A stretch of DNA of 64,000 nt from Hymenobacter latericoloratus (GCF_014199535.1 NZ_JACHNV010000003.1:683289-747288); one strand, 5' to 3'; counted from the stretch's first letter, positions 30,715 to 40,004 are shown. Numbers and translations: made by a program. The notes: a model not told the origin generated them from the letters alone.

Positions 30715-31716
30715 ATGAAAATTTTCACCCACACTGCTTTCACACTAACATATCTGTTCATTTGTTTAATTTTAACACAAAATTCGATAGCACAAACTAT
30801 TTCAAATAAGAATCAGTTATCAGAAGCCAGTAGGACTTACGGGTATTTATTAGGACAAGACTACACGCTAAATAGAATATCTATAGAACACCCAGAATTA
30901 GAAACACATGTGATACAAGTTAAAGGAGAATTTAATTATAAATTTAGCAATGCTAAAGAAAGAATATCAATTGCATTGAAGGATGCTCTACAACAATCAT
31001 ATAGCACATATGAGAACAAGCTGACTAGCCAACTAGATTCTGTGTTAGGCAAACAGATACTCACCAGAGAAACATCTATCGCTTTTATTAAAGAAGTACT
31101 TGACAGATCTAAGGGACATATACCTAGTCCAATCATTGAAACACTATTAATTTATCAATATAACAATGGAGGTGAAGAATTCTTAGACAATTACACATAT
31201 ACATTCAAAACCAAGGGACATGCAAAATCTAAGGGAACTGATTGGAAAATAAAAATACCGAGAAGCTGGAAGGCTTTAGAAGCAGAAAGACCTAATATTA
31301 TTCAAAAATTCACAAGCGAAAATGGATACGGCAATTATACTATAATACTAATGGTCAAAGATCTTCCTTTACATAAAGGCTATAAGGCATCAGAAAAAGA
31401 ATTATTAGAGACATTCTCTCTTAGCAACGCTAAGGGAATGATTCCAGAAGGTAGCACTTTTATCTCACACAAGAGAGTGGTTATCGACAATCAACCAGGA
31501 ATGGTAATTGAGTCTAGTCACACTGAGAAGCGCCTTGACTTGGAAATAAGGTTCAGAATGATTCAATACGTATTTATTTACAAAAACCAGATGTATATCA
31601 CACAGGGTATGATTGCTCAAAAATCCTCCGACATGACTTTAGAGCAGCTAAGCACGCGGTTTTCTCCTCTATTCAGATTGATAATAAACTCGCTTGTTCT
31701 AAACGCACAATATTAG
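30715..31716 (+). CDS. AT-rich secreted hypothetical protein
   Basis: The 333-residue product begins MKIFTHTAFTLTYLFICLILTQNSIAQ, a signal peptide, and continues as a soluble protein with a helical N-terminal half (LKDALQQSYSTYENKLTSQLD) and a beta-rich second half (DWKIKIPRSWKALEAERPN, QPGMVIESSHTEKRLDLEIR, QYVFIYKNQMYITQG). The second half has the flavour of PsbP/DUF1795-like lipid-type domains; this is a guess. Composition is striking: the 60-base lines starting at 30781 and 31261 contain only 20 and 21 G+C, far below the neighbours, which suggests horizontal transfer. The ATG at 30715 starts the signal peptide. Confidence 0.8.
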   Translation: MKIFTHTAFTLTYLFICLILTQNSIAQTISNKNQLSEASRTYGYLLGQDYTLNRISIEHPELETHVIQVKGEFNYKFSNAKERISIALKDALQQSYSTYENKLTSQLDSVLGKQILTRETSIAFIKEVLDRSKGHIPSPIIETLLIYQYNNGGEEFLDNYTYTFKTKGHAKSKGTDWKIKIPRSWKALEAERPNIIQKFTSENGYGNYTIILMVKDLPLHKGYKASEKELLETFSLSNAKGMIPEGSTFISHKRVVIDNQPGMVIESSHTEKRLDLEIRFRMIQYVFIYKNQMYITQGMIAQKSSDMTLEQLSTRFSPLFRLIINSLVLNAQY

Positions 31717-31896
31717 TATTAGCTTCTATTTGAGATATATCTACCCTGTACAACTGTCGCGCGCGTAGAGCAACCTACCTCGTAACTTGCTATAATTTAG
31801 AGTTTGCGCCAACGACAAGCTATACTGCACCGCTTGGAGAAATCCGGGCGATGCAATTCATTTGGAACTACCCTACAGCTACAACACGCTAAACCA

Positions 31897-31934
31897 CAAC
31901 CGCGCCGCTTGGAGCTATCCAAGCGGCGCGGTTG
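31897..31934. repeat. 17-bp perfect inverted repeat
   Basis: CAACCGCGCCGCTTGGA and its exact complement enclose GCTA, 41 bases beyond the stop of the ferritin-like gene. No T-run follows on either strand. A partial direct copy of its left arm, CCGCTTGGAGAAATCC, lies at 31830-31845. The rest of 31717-31975 shows no gene. Confidence 0.7.
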
Positions 31935-31975
31935 CGTTACGATCAGCGGGAATGCTGTAGAGATAATAACGTCCC

Positions 31976-32464
31976 CTATTGCTGGCCTTGCTCGGCGAGG
32001 ATACGCTGGGCGATGTCGGTGTGCTTGTCGTCGGCTTGCTTGGCCTCCTGCACGCAGGCTTTCAGGTTTTGCTCGGTTTGGGTGAGGCCGGCGGAGGCGG
32101 CGTACGAGGCTACCGTGCCGAAGGAAGCAATCCAGTAGTGCAGAGCCAGTTGGCCGCTGGCAATGATGCCCAGGTCGCGCGTGGTATCGGAGGTAGCTTT
32201 GGCCCGGATTTCCTTGCTCACCCGGTAGTGGGCCTCCAGGATTTCATTGTTCTGGTTTTCGGCGCCGCCTACTTCGGCAATAGCATCCTCAATACGTTGA
32301 GCCCACTTCTTGGCAATTTCGTTGCCTTCCTGCAGGGCCGCTTTCAGCTCGGGGTGCTTGGCGTCGTTGAGGATTTCGTCGGTGGCTTTGGCGGCTACTT
32401 GGCTGCCAGCACGCTGGGCCGATAGGCCGTCTTTGATCAGTTGTTTCAGGTCGTCGGTGTTCAT
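31976..32464 (-). CDS. DUF892/YciE-type ferritin-like protein
   Basis: The 162-residue all-helical protein begins MNTDDLKQLIKDGLSAQRAG and contains ILEAHYRVSKEIRAKA and HYWIASFGTVASYA. It ends in a helix with DDKHTDIAQRILAEQGQ. These match the four-helix YciE-like (DUF892) proteins, members of the ferritin-like superfamily that are induced by stress in several bacteria. Glutamate and histidine residues for a di-metal site are present (EAHY, HYW), but whether it binds metal is not known. It is transcribed alone. Confidence 0.85.
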   Translation of the reverse strand: MNTDDLKQLIKDGLSAQRAGSQVAAKATDEILNDAKHPELKAALQEGNEIAKKWAQRIEDAIAEVGGAENQNNEILEAHYRVSKEIRAKATSDTTRDLGIIASGQLALHYWIASFGTVASYAASAGLTQTEQNLKACVQEAKQADDKHTDIAQRILAEQGQQ

Positions 32465-33181
32465 AGCTCAGAAGGGTAAAAGGTCAGGAGCAAGGTTTGC
32501 TTGCTTAGCCTCTCCAACGATCCTCAGTGGCATTTGTTGAGGCAGCAACCTGTTGTAAAAGCAGCGTTTTGTTTGTCGCTATAGACTTATTATCAATATT
32601 TTACACATGCTGACTACCCCCTATTCTCTCGCAGTAGAGCCGCAGGTCTGACAAGTCGTACAGCCTAAATCCAACTGCGGCTACTACGCACCTGATGGAA
32701 CTACTGGGTTCTTCTACGTTCTCCATTATCATCCTGAAAAACAGCAATATGCTTGATTTTCAGGCATGAAACCACTTCATTTCAATTGGCCAGGCATAAG
32801 CGTGTCAATCGTTCTTTCGTACTACTCCGCGGCCCGCCTCCGCTGAGTGGCGTGAGTGCGGGGCTGGTATTCGCTGACCTACTGCAAGCGCGCAGGCTGC
32901 TCCAGCGCCTGGGCAGTGAAATGCCAATATTCTGTGGGCAGCTCTTGGCGCAATTGGCCTTCCTGCGTATCCGCCAGCAGACGTGGGTCATGTGGCCGGG
33001 TCCTACCCTAGCGCCAGACGATAACCCTATGAGGTATATGGGCAACTAGTTTCCTCACCATATGGCTCAATAAAGGAAAGATGAATTCGCTTTTACCCAG
33101 CATTGACTTGTCCTGGACGGTGGTAGCTCTAGTTTACCGAAAAGACCGACCTAGCGCCCCGCAATTACCTAGCTTTGCCCG
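32465..33181. other. Gene-poor region
   Basis: I see no convincing gene in these 717 bases. Frames of 98 codons (plus strand, 32753-33049, TTG start) and 87 codons (minus strand, 32782-33045) overlap each other and show no family motif. Two hairpins are present: CCTGAAAA with TTTTCAGG around an inner AGCA/TGCT stem at 32733-32764, and GCCGCAG with CTGCGGC at about 32639-32685. It may be the remains of a degraded gene. Confidence 0.5.
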
Positions 33182-35011
33182 ATGCGCACGGCTTTCACTT
33201 TCTGGAGAACTATTGCACTGACCTTGCTAGCCGGACTGGCCGCTTGCTCCTCCCCCGAACAACCTACCAGCGCCCCCACCCAGGACCCGAATACTCGCGA
33301 AGAGTACACCCGCCGCCGCGTGGTAGTGGCCGACTCGCTCATCCGGGGCCGCATCCTCGACCGCCACGACTCGGTGCTGGTGGATACCCGCCTGCAGTAT
33401 CTGCTGAAGCTGCCGATCCGCCCCCCGCTCGATACCCTGGCCCTGGGTCAGCTGCTGGGCTGGGACTCCACTACCGTGCGCCGGCGCATTGCCGAGGCCC
33501 TGCCCTATCCGGGGGCCCGGCCGGGCTACCCAGTGCAGCTTCGCCTGACCAAAGCCGAAGCCGAACGGGTACGCCGCGACAGTAGCGCCACCGTGCCCCG
33601 CCTGACGTTGCTGGAGCGCCACCGCCGCACCTACACTACCAATGCAGCCGCGCCGGTGCTGGGCTACCTCGGCGCCGAAGCCCAGGCCTTTTACCGCCAG
33701 GCCCAGCGCTACCGCCGGGGCCGCTTCTACCGCCTGCGCAACGGAGGCGTAGAAGCGTACTACAACGGGCTGCTTACCGGCCACCACGGCTACCTGCACC
33801 CGCTGCTGGATAAGCAGGGCCGGCAGCACGGCACCTGGGCCAAGGACACTACCTTCCAGCAAGGCCAGGACCTGCACCTGACCATCGACGTGAAGCTGCA
33901 GGCCTACGCCGAGAAGCTACTAGGCAACCGCAAGGGCTACCTCGTGGCCCTCAACCCCAAAACCGGCGAAATTCTGGCCTACGTATCGGCGCCGGTGTAC
34001 CATCCGGCTACCATTACAGCTCCGGACCAGGCCGGCGTGCGGGCCGAGCTGCTGGAACACGAAAACATGCCCCTGCTCAACCGGCCGGCCATGCTGGCGA
34101 ACCCGCCCGGCTCGGTATTTAAGTTGGTGAATGCGGCCGTGGCCCTGCAGATGCAGGCCATTACTCCGGCCTCGGCTTTTCGCTGCGACCAATCCCTGGT
34201 TAGCTGCGTACACCGCCACAAGCCGGCTACCAGCCTCACGGCGGGCCTGAAGTACAGCTGCAACCCCTACTTCTACCAGGTAATGCAAAGCCTGATTGAC
34301 TGCGTACCCGACTCGCTGGTGCAGGATACCGTGGCGGCTCGCCATGCCAACCTGGCCCAGTGGCGGCGCTACGTCCGCTCCTTCGGGCTCGACTCGGTGC
34401 TGGGCGTGGATTTGCCCCGCGAGGCGCCCGGCTTTCTGCCTACCCCCGCTTACTACGACAAAGCTCGCCGCACCTCCCGCTGGACGTACCGCTCCATTTA
34501 CTCGCTCAGCATCGGGCAGGGCGAAATCAACCTGACGGGCCTGCAGATGGCCAACATGGCGGCCATCATTGCCAACCGCGGCTGGTACTACCGGCCCCAC
34601 CTGGTGCGCAGCGTGGGTGACAACGGCCCGCTGCCGCGCTTCCTGGAAAAGCGCCGTACCCTCATCGATAGCGCCCACTTCGCGGCCCTGGTGCCGGGCA
34701 TGGTGGCCGTGATGCAGCGCGGCGGCACCGCCGATGCGTCCAGCCTGGCCGACGTGGGCATTACGGTGGCGGGCAAAACCGGCACCGTGGAAAACGACGA
34801 GGGCGACGACCACGCGGCCTTCGTGGGTTTTGCCCCCGCCAACAACCCCCGAATAGCCGTGGCCGTGTACCTGGAAAACGCCGGCTTCGGGGCGACGGCC
34901 GCCGCGCCCTGCGCCGTGATGGTGATGGAAAAGTACCTGCGTGGCAGCATCGCGCCTAAGCGCAAACGCTGGGAGAAGCGCATTCAAAGCCGGGCGAAGA
35001 GTGGGTATTAG
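33182..35011 (+). CDS. Penicillin-binding protein 2-like transpeptidase with lipobox
   Basis: The 609-residue protein has all three transpeptidase motifs: PPGSVFK with catalytic S311 and K314, YSCN (SxN), and AGKTGT. The dimerisation-type motif RGRILDRHDSVLVDT lies near residue 55. This is a class B PBP that cross-links peptidoglycan, closest in layout to the PBP2 of elongation. Its N-terminus, however, is MRTAFTFWRTIALTLLAGLAACSS, with a lipobox LAAC, so the anchor is probably a lipid rather than the usual membrane helix. No mreC, mreD or rodA is nearby. Confidence 0.87.
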   Translation: MRTAFTFWRTIALTLLAGLAACSSPEQPTSAPTQDPNTREEYTRRRVVVADSLIRGRILDRHDSVLVDTRLQYLLKLPIRPPLDTLALGQLLGWDSTTVRRRIAEALPYPGARPGYPVQLRLTKAEAERVRRDSSATVPRLTLLERHRRTYTTNAAAPVLGYLGAEAQAFYRQAQRYRRGRFYRLRNGGVEAYYNGLLTGHHGYLHPLLDKQGRQHGTWAKDTTFQQGQDLHLTIDVKLQAYAEKLLGNRKGYLVALNPKTGEILAYVSAPVYHPATITAPDQAGVRAELLEHENMPLLNRPAMLANPPGSVFKLVNAAVALQMQAITPASAFRCDQSLVSCVHRHKPATSLTAGLKYSCNPYFYQVMQSLIDCVPDSLVQDTVAARHANLAQWRRYVRSFGLDSVLGVDLPREAPGFLPTPAYYDKARRTSRWTYRSIYSLSIGQGEINLTGLQMANMAAIIANRGWYYRPHLVRSVGDNGPLPRFLEKRRTLIDSAHFAALVPGMVAVMQRGGTADASSLADVGITVAGKTGTVENDEGDDHAAFVGFAPANNPRIAVAVYLENAGFGATAAAPCAVMVMEKYLRGSIAPKRKRWEKRIQSRAKSGY

Positions 35012-35122
35012 CAAGCCGGCACAGATGGGGTAGCAAATGGGTGCAGACCAAGGCGCGGAAACTTGAACATATGATGCTTTGCGGAAAAACTCCTAAGCTT
35101 ACTGCTTCAAACCCCTTATAAG

Positions 35123-35608
35123 ATGAAGCAATCCTACCCCATATTTGGCGCTTACAAACTACTTACGGCCCTGTTATTAGCCGCACCGCTTAGCGCCTGC
35201 GACAACCTGTTTGGCCAAGAAGTGGCCCGTCTTCCTATTAACGTCATCAGCAAGCCGGGCCAAGAAGTCGTGAAAGAAACCACGTTGCAGCTGCAGCAAG
35301 GCGAAGAATTAGCCATCTGGTCGGATATGGACATGGCCTACGATGGGGAGGCCCCGGTCCGCTTTCAGGTACAGATCCTTCAAAACGGGGCGCCCTACCA
35401 GCAGCTTGAGCTAGATCCGACCGAGAAAAACGTAACGGTAGGGGAAGTCAAGACCTCCGTTAACGACAAAACCAGCTGGAGCTTCACGGGCAAAAGCGGA
35501 ACGCTCACGGCGCCTACATCGGGCACCTACACGTTTAAAGCACGCTTAGTGGCGGCCCCTAATCCCTCACTGGTAATTAAAAAGGCTGAGCTGGTGCTGA
35601 AAAAGTAA
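35123..35608 (+). CDS. Small lipoprotein, hypothetical
   Basis: The 161-residue protein begins with a lipoprotein signal (MKQSYPIFGAYKLLTALLLAAPLSAC). The mature part is beta-rich with tyrosines and threonines in alternation (VVKETTLQLQQGEELAIWSDMD, SGTYTFKARLVAAPN), like an immunoglobulin-type fold. Nothing identifies its role. The next gene follows 74 bases later on the same strand. Confidence 0.75.
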   Translation: MKQSYPIFGAYKLLTALLLAAPLSACDNLFGQEVARLPINVISKPGQEVVKETTLQLQQGEELAIWSDMDMAYDGEAPVRFQVQILQNGAPYQQLELDPTEKNVTVGEVKTSVNDKTSWSFTGKSGTLTAPTSGTYTFKARLVAAPNPSLVIKKAELVLKK

Positions 35609-35682
35609 GCAGTTAGATTATTGAACTGTCCTGCGTTCAGCGCCTCTTTTCTCGTGAGAACTGTGAGCCATACCTCACACCT

Positions 35683-36282
35683 ATGACACCCGAAATCCGG
35701 CAGCAGATTCAGCGACTTGGCGGCACTATGGCCGCGCCTGAGGCTTCGCTGGTACCGTTTCTGCAGGCTACTTCATTTCCGCATCCGCTCTACCCCCGAA
35801 AGTACGCCGAGGAGTTGTACGGCCTCGACGAATTCTATCAGCAGCACCAAGCCCTGCACGCGGCAAACGCCCCAGCTTTCTACGAGGCCTTACTGCAGCA
35901 CTTCTTCGCCGACCATGAGCTCCCCTACGGGCAGGACTTCTTCCGCAATTTCCTTTTTACCCCCTTCACCCCGAACACACCCGACTACGGTGAGTTGGAA
36001 GGCTTGGTAAATCCCGCATACCTTCGGCTCACCGTGGCAGGCACCGACCCGCTGGAGTTTATCTGCATTTGTTATTCTTATGGCTTCCCTGACCACTACT
36101 TTGTGTGCATCAGCGACCCTAACCCGCAGAATTCCACCGTTTACGGCACCGACCACGAGGTCTTTTTCGAGGAAATAGCTCCTGTTGGGAGCCTGGAAGA
36201 TTTTCTGAGCCGCTACTTATCGAAAGAAGAATTCCTGGCAGTAGCGCAGCAATATAGTACCTCCCGCACCGGCGCCGGGTGA
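35683..36282 (+). CDS. Hypothetical protein, SMI1/KNR4-like
   Basis: The 199-residue soluble protein has a helical N-terminal part (MTPEIRQQIQRLGGTMAAPE) and a C-terminal stretch DHYFVCISDPNPQNSTVYGTDHEVFFEEI then APVGSLEDFLSRYLS. The pattern of a strand, an acidic HEV segment and a final LEDFLSRYL helix resembles the SUKH (SMI1/KNR4) superfamily, many members of which are immunity proteins. This is a resemblance, not a firm assignment. Confidence 0.65.
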   Translation: MTPEIRQQIQRLGGTMAAPEASLVPFLQATSFPHPLYPRKYAEELYGLDEFYQQHQALHAANAPAFYEALLQHFFADHELPYGQDFFRNFLFTPFTPNTPDYGELEGLVNPAYLRLTVAGTDPLEFICICYSYGFPDHYFVCISDPNPQNSTVYGTDHEVFFEEIAPVGSLEDFLSRYLSKEEFLAVAQQYSTSRTGAG

Positions 36283-36324
36283 GCCTGGGCCGGCGCTCCT
36301 ATCGTTTGCCTACATAACGCTGGT

Positions 36325-37035
36325 ATGCCATTTTGCCGCCTGCTTAACCTCCGTAACGTTTTGCTTCTGACGCTGCTAGGCCACTCCCTACCGGGCCTGA
36401 GCCAGCGCAGCTTTACCGTAGCCCAAGGTTCTGCCCGCTACTCCGCTACTATTACCGTCGCTAGCTGCCCCGATGACCACTGCGAGGGCGCAGGCACCAT
36501 TAAGCTCTACAGTAAGCAAACCAAGCAGCTCGTCCAGACTTTCTCTTCCGAGGACCTTTCCTTCTACCTCGATGCGCCCAAACGGCAGCCCACCGTGAAT
36601 ACGGTGGAACTGTATGGGGAGCAGAGCCCGCTCATCTTCGGCGACTTCAACTTTGACGGTAGCGAGGACCTGGCCATCCGCAACGGCAACCACAGCAGCT
36701 ACGACGGCCCTTCCTACGATGTGTACGTGTCCGCCAGCCGCTCCCGCCGCTTTATCCGCAGCGCCGAACTCACGGCCCTGGCCTCCGACAATCTGGGCAT
36801 GTTTCAGGTCGATAAGGCCCGTAAGCGCCTCATCACGTTTCAGAAAGATGGCTGCTGCTGGCACCTGACCACGGAGTACGAGGTAGTGCCCGGCCAGGGT
36901 CTTAGCGAGGTGATGACTTTGGAAGAGGACGCCCGCGGCGGCGAAAAAGTGCTGGTAACAACCCGCCGCAAAACCAACGGCCGCTGGACCAGCACCACCC
37001 ACGCCTACCTCATCAAGGAGTATTATAGGAACTAA
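36325..37035 (+). CDS. XAC2610-like secreted protein
   Basis: The 236-residue protein has a signal peptide (MPFCRLLNLRNVLLLTLLG) and an N-terminal beta domain. Then comes LIFGDFNFDGSEDLAIRNGN followed by YDVYVSASRSRRFIRSAELT. The DFNFDGxxDLA segment, which resembles calcium-binding repeats, is the signature of XAC2610-type proteins, whose function in most bacteria is unknown. Two cysteine pairs (SCPDDHC, DGCCW) could form disulfides. It shares the strand and spacing of the two genes before it. Confidence 0.75.
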   Translation: MPFCRLLNLRNVLLLTLLGHSLPGLSQRSFTVAQGSARYSATITVASCPDDHCEGAGTIKLYSKQTKQLVQTFSSEDLSFYLDAPKRQPTVNTVELYGEQSPLIFGDFNFDGSEDLAIRNGNHSSYDGPSYDVYVSASRSRRFIRSAELTALASDNLGMFQVDKARKRLITFQKDGCCWHLTTEYEVVPGQGLSEVMTLEEDARGGEKVLVTTRRKTNGRWTSTTHAYLIKEYYRN

Positions 37036-37269
37036 GCTACTCTACAGAAGCCGGACCGTTTCCTGATTTTTGGACTCAGTAGCGGCCCAGGCGAAGCGCC
37101 TACCCCCGTTTCAGCAGGAATAAGCCAGGAACCTCTTTTGCACTGCGAGCAAACCCTTTTAGGGGCCAACTATTATTTACGACAGCATTTTTTTTAGCGG
37201 CACGCGATTGTAGTACCTTTCAACCGACCTAAACTGCTTTACTTATAGCTCTAACCTCTACTCCCTCAA

Positions 37270-37785
37270 ATGCGTTTTTCTTTCCTCTGCGGCGTGGCGT
37301 TGCTCGGCACCCTGGCAGCCTGTACACGTGCGCCTTACGCGGTATTGCCTACCACCCCCGCCTACCACGCAACAGCTACTCGCCCTGCCAGCCCTCCCCC
37401 CCCTACACCAGCGCCCGCAGCACCGGCAACCGTCACATCTACCGCTCAACCCATTCTGGTTTCCAAAACCAATCGCCTTCCCCTAGGTCGCCGCTTGGCA
37501 CCGGTTCGGCACAAGCTCAAACTACGGCCCGGCTTCCCCGCGCCGTTGCGGCAAGTGGCCTTTCACCCGCTGCAGGCCCGGCGCAGCAACGCCCTGTCCG
37601 TGCAAAGTTCTTCTTCTACCAACTCCGTGGTCGCGGCGGCATTGGGACTGATTGCGGCGGTTATTGGTGGTCTCCTGTTCTTTTTGAGCGTAGTGTACGG
37701 GGCCAGCGCCGGGCTGATTCTGGTATGGCTGCTTCTTATCATCGGGGGTATTTTCCTGGCCTTCCGGCACCTCCGAAACAAGTAG
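37270..37785 (+). CDS. Lipoprotein with C-terminal membrane helices
   Basis: The 171-residue product starts with a lipoprotein signal (MRFSFLCGVALLGTLAAC). A Pro/Ala/Thr-rich stretch runs through about residue 75, followed by a basic middle (GRRLAPVRHKLKLRPG). It ends in two adjacent hydrophobic helices (from VVAAALGLIAAVIGGLLFFL) and a basic tail. Function is unknown. A candidate box TACCTTTC lies at 37214-37221, with the rest of 37036-37269 showing nothing else. Confidence 0.75.
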   Translation: MRFSFLCGVALLGTLAACTRAPYAVLPTTPAYHATATRPASPPPPTPAPAAPATVTSTAQPILVSKTNRLPLGRRLAPVRHKLKLRPGFPAPLRQVAFHPLQARRSNALSVQSSSSTNSVVAAALGLIAAVIGGLLFFLSVVYGASAGLILVWLLLIIGGIFLAFRHLRNK

Positions 37786-37850
37786 CGCCAAGCGTTTGAG
37801 AAGCGCTGCCCTCAGCTTTCGCTTGCTGTTAAATCTGCATCTGTCGCTTA

Positions 37851-37890
37851 AAAAGCGCTGGCCGAAGAAGTTCGGCCAGCGCTTTTGTTA
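37851..37890 (+). terminator. Intrinsic terminator
   Basis: A perfect 16-bp stem (AAAAGCGCTGGCCGAA and complement) with loop GAAG ends in TTTTGTT. Confidence 0.92.
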
Positions 37891-37944
37891 TTCTCTTCAT
37901 TTGGCAGCCAAGGCTGCTCCTTTGCGCTTCCGCCATTCGTTTTT

Positions 37945-38817
37945 ATGTCTACTATCACCATTGCCCCGAACTCGGCCCATCCCCTCACCGTTTCGCGCCT
38001 GGGCTACGGCACCATGCGCCTGACGGGCCCCGAAATCTGGGGCGAACCGGCCAACCGCCCCGAGGCCCTGCAGATTCTGCGCACGGCCGTGGAGGCGGGC
38101 GTTACCTTTCTCGACACCGCTGATTATTACGGCCAGGACGTAACCAACCGGCTTATCCGCGAGGCCCTGTTTCCCTACCCCTCCAACCTGGTTATCTGCA
38201 CGAAGGTGGGCGCTACCCGCCGCTCCGATAAAAGCTGGGTGCCTTTCAACCGGCCTGAGCAGCTGCGCCAGAGCATTGAGAACAACCTGCGCACCCTCGG
38301 GCAGGAGCAGATTCAGCTGGTACACCTGCGCCTGATGGGCCCCGGCCCGGTGCCGCTGGACGAGCAGCTGGGCGCCATGTTTGAGCTGCAACGTGAGGGC
38401 AAGATTCTGCACGTAGGCCTGAGCAACGTAACCCGCGCGGAGCTGGAAGCCGGCCTGCGACTGGGGCCCATTGCCACCGTGGAAAACATGTACAGCTACG
38501 CCCAGCGCACCACCGTGCGGCTGCCGCACGGCGCCAACCCCGGCGGCGAGGAAGTGCTGGACCTTTGCGAGCAGCATCAGCTCCCGCTGATTCCGTTTTT
38601 CTCCCTGGTGCACGCTCTGCCCAAGGCCCTGGATAAGATTGCCGAGGTAGCCCGCCAGCACAACGCCACCCCCGCCCAGATCAATATTGCCTGGCTGCTG
38701 CACCGCTCCCCCTGGCTGCTGCCCATCCCCGGCACCTCTTCCCTGGCCCACCTACGCGAAAACCTGGCGGCGGCGGTTATTCAACTGAGCCCGGCGGACA
38801 TGGCCTACCTGGGCTAG
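37945..38817 (+). CDS. Aldo/keto reductase
   Basis: The 290-residue enzyme is an AKR TIM barrel with GYGTMRLTGPEIWG near the start, the catalytic aspartate and tyrosine in FLDTADYYGQD, the lysine in VICTKVG, and the C-terminal cofactor segment LLPIPGTSSLAHLREN. The place of the usual catalytic histidine reads LVHLRLMG. AKRs reduce aldehydes and ketones with NADPH; the substrate is unknown. The ATG at 37945 is chosen since the open frame before it overlaps the preceding terminator. Confidence 0.92.
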   Translation: MSTITIAPNSAHPLTVSRLGYGTMRLTGPEIWGEPANRPEALQILRTAVEAGVTFLDTADYYGQDVTNRLIREALFPYPSNLVICTKVGATRRSDKSWVPFNRPEQLRQSIENNLRTLGQEQIQLVHLRLMGPGPVPLDEQLGAMFELQREGKILHVGLSNVTRAELEAGLRLGPIATVENMYSYAQRTTVRLPHGANPGGEEVLDLCEQHQLPLIPFFSLVHALPKALDKIAEVARQHNATPAQINIAWLLHRSPWLLPIPGTSSLAHLRENLAAAVIQLSPADMAYLG

Positions 38818-38857
38818 AGCGCCCAGCCGGGCTGAACCCACGCAACCGCCCGCCTGC

Positions 38858-38888
38858 TTGCGCGACTCTAGGCTGCGTGTTAGGTTTG
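38858..38888 (+). promoter_or_regulatory. Bacteroidota-type promoter for the OmpA fusion gene
   Basis: TTG (38858-38860) and TAGGTTTG (38881-38888) are separated by 20 bases, a full match to the -33/-7 promoter of Bacteroidota. The ATG at 38895 lies only 6 bases after the box, so the message may be leaderless. Confidence 0.65.
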
Positions 38889-38894
38889 GCAAGC

Positions 38895-40004
38895 ATGATA
38901 AAACTCAGCTTTTGGATAGGCGTCATGGCCCTGCTGCTGCTGCTCGGGCCGGCACGGGCCCAGTCGCTCACGGGCATCTGGCAAGGGGTGGAAACCGATA
39001 CCGGCGAGCCAGGAAGCTACTGGCCGGCAGAGCTGCGGCTTCAGCAGGGCAAAGGCGGCAGCTTGTTTGGGGTGCTGTACCAGGAAGCCGGCGGCCGGCC
39101 GGGAGTTTCGGTTGCGTTTGAGGTGCGGGCCGCCCGTGCGGGTAGTGGCCTGCGCCTGGAGCACGTGCGCAAGCTCAGTGAAACCGGCCGCTCGGCCTTC
39201 AGCTACTGGTGCGACGGCGCCATCACCTTCACCTATGACCCCGCCCAGGAGAAGCTTACCGGCCGCGCTACGTACCGCCCCGTGGGCGAGTGCGACTCTG
39301 GCACGCTTACCCTCTACCGCGTAAAGCTGAAATCGGCCGCCGTGGTGCCTGCCAACGCCGAAACGACCATCCGCGTTTCGGGCCGCAACGTGCTATGGTA
39401 CGCCGATGCCGAGCTTAAGCAGCCCATAGCCACGGGCAATACGTTTCGCACTAAGCTTAGCAAAGCTACCACGTTCTACCTGACCCAGGGCTACTACCCC
39501 ACCAGCCAGAGCGCGGTGGTGCCCATCACCGTTCAGGTTACGGGAGTTACGCCCGCTGCCAAACCTGCGGCGCCCAAGCCAGCCCGGCCAACGCCCGCTC
39601 CCGCGCGGCCTGATACGGCCCGGCTGGATACGGCCCGCCGAAGCCCCGCGTACGTGGTGGCACCTACCCCCGTTGTGCTACCCACCGTCTTGTTCAGGCT
39701 GGGCACTCCGGAACTGCTGCCGGAGGGACTACCGGCTCTCAACCAGCTAGCCACCGAGCTGCAGGCCCACCCCGCCCTGAAGCTCCGCGTAGCCGGGCAT
39801 ACCGATAAGATTGGAGAGCCCCGGAAAAACCAAGTGCTTTCAGAGCAGCGGGCGGAGGCCGTAAAAGCCTACCTGGTGAGAGCAGGCATTGCAGCCGGGC
39901 GCATCAGTACCGTCGGCTACGGCGACGCCCGCCCGCGCTACCCCTCGCCCGATGCCCGTAACCGGCGCGTAGAAGTAAGTGAGGTCAGGGAGTCTGGTAA
40001 CTGA
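38895..40004 (+). CDS. OmpA-family protein with N-terminal beta domain
   Basis: The 369-residue protein has a signal peptide (MIKLSFWIGVMALLLLLGPARAQ). An N-terminal beta-rich domain follows (SLTGIWQGVETDTGEPGSYW and FSYWCDGAITFTYDPAQEKL), resembling a lipocalin- or DUF2147-like fold. Next come an immunoglobulin-like domain (ETTIRVSGRNVLWYADAELK) and a Pro/Ala-rich linker. The chain ends in an OmpA domain (from about 265), with VAGHTDKIGEPRKNQVLSEQR and NRRVEVSE. The OmpA domain anchors such proteins to peptidoglycan. It has a predicted leaderless promoter. Confidence 0.85.
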   Translation: MIKLSFWIGVMALLLLLGPARAQSLTGIWQGVETDTGEPGSYWPAELRLQQGKGGSLFGVLYQEAGGRPGVSVAFEVRAARAGSGLRLEHVRKLSETGRSAFSYWCDGAITFTYDPAQEKLTGRATYRPVGECDSGTLTLYRVKLKSAAVVPANAETTIRVSGRNVLWYADAELKQPIATGNTFRTKLSKATTFYLTQGYYPTSQSAVVPITVQVTGVTPAAKPAAPKPARPTPAPARPDTARLDTARRSPAYVVAPTPVVLPTVLFRLGTPELLPEGLPALNQLATELQAHPALKLRVAGHTDKIGEPRKNQVLSEQRAEAVKAYLVRAGIAAGRISTVGYGDARPRYPSPDARNRRVEVSEVRESGN

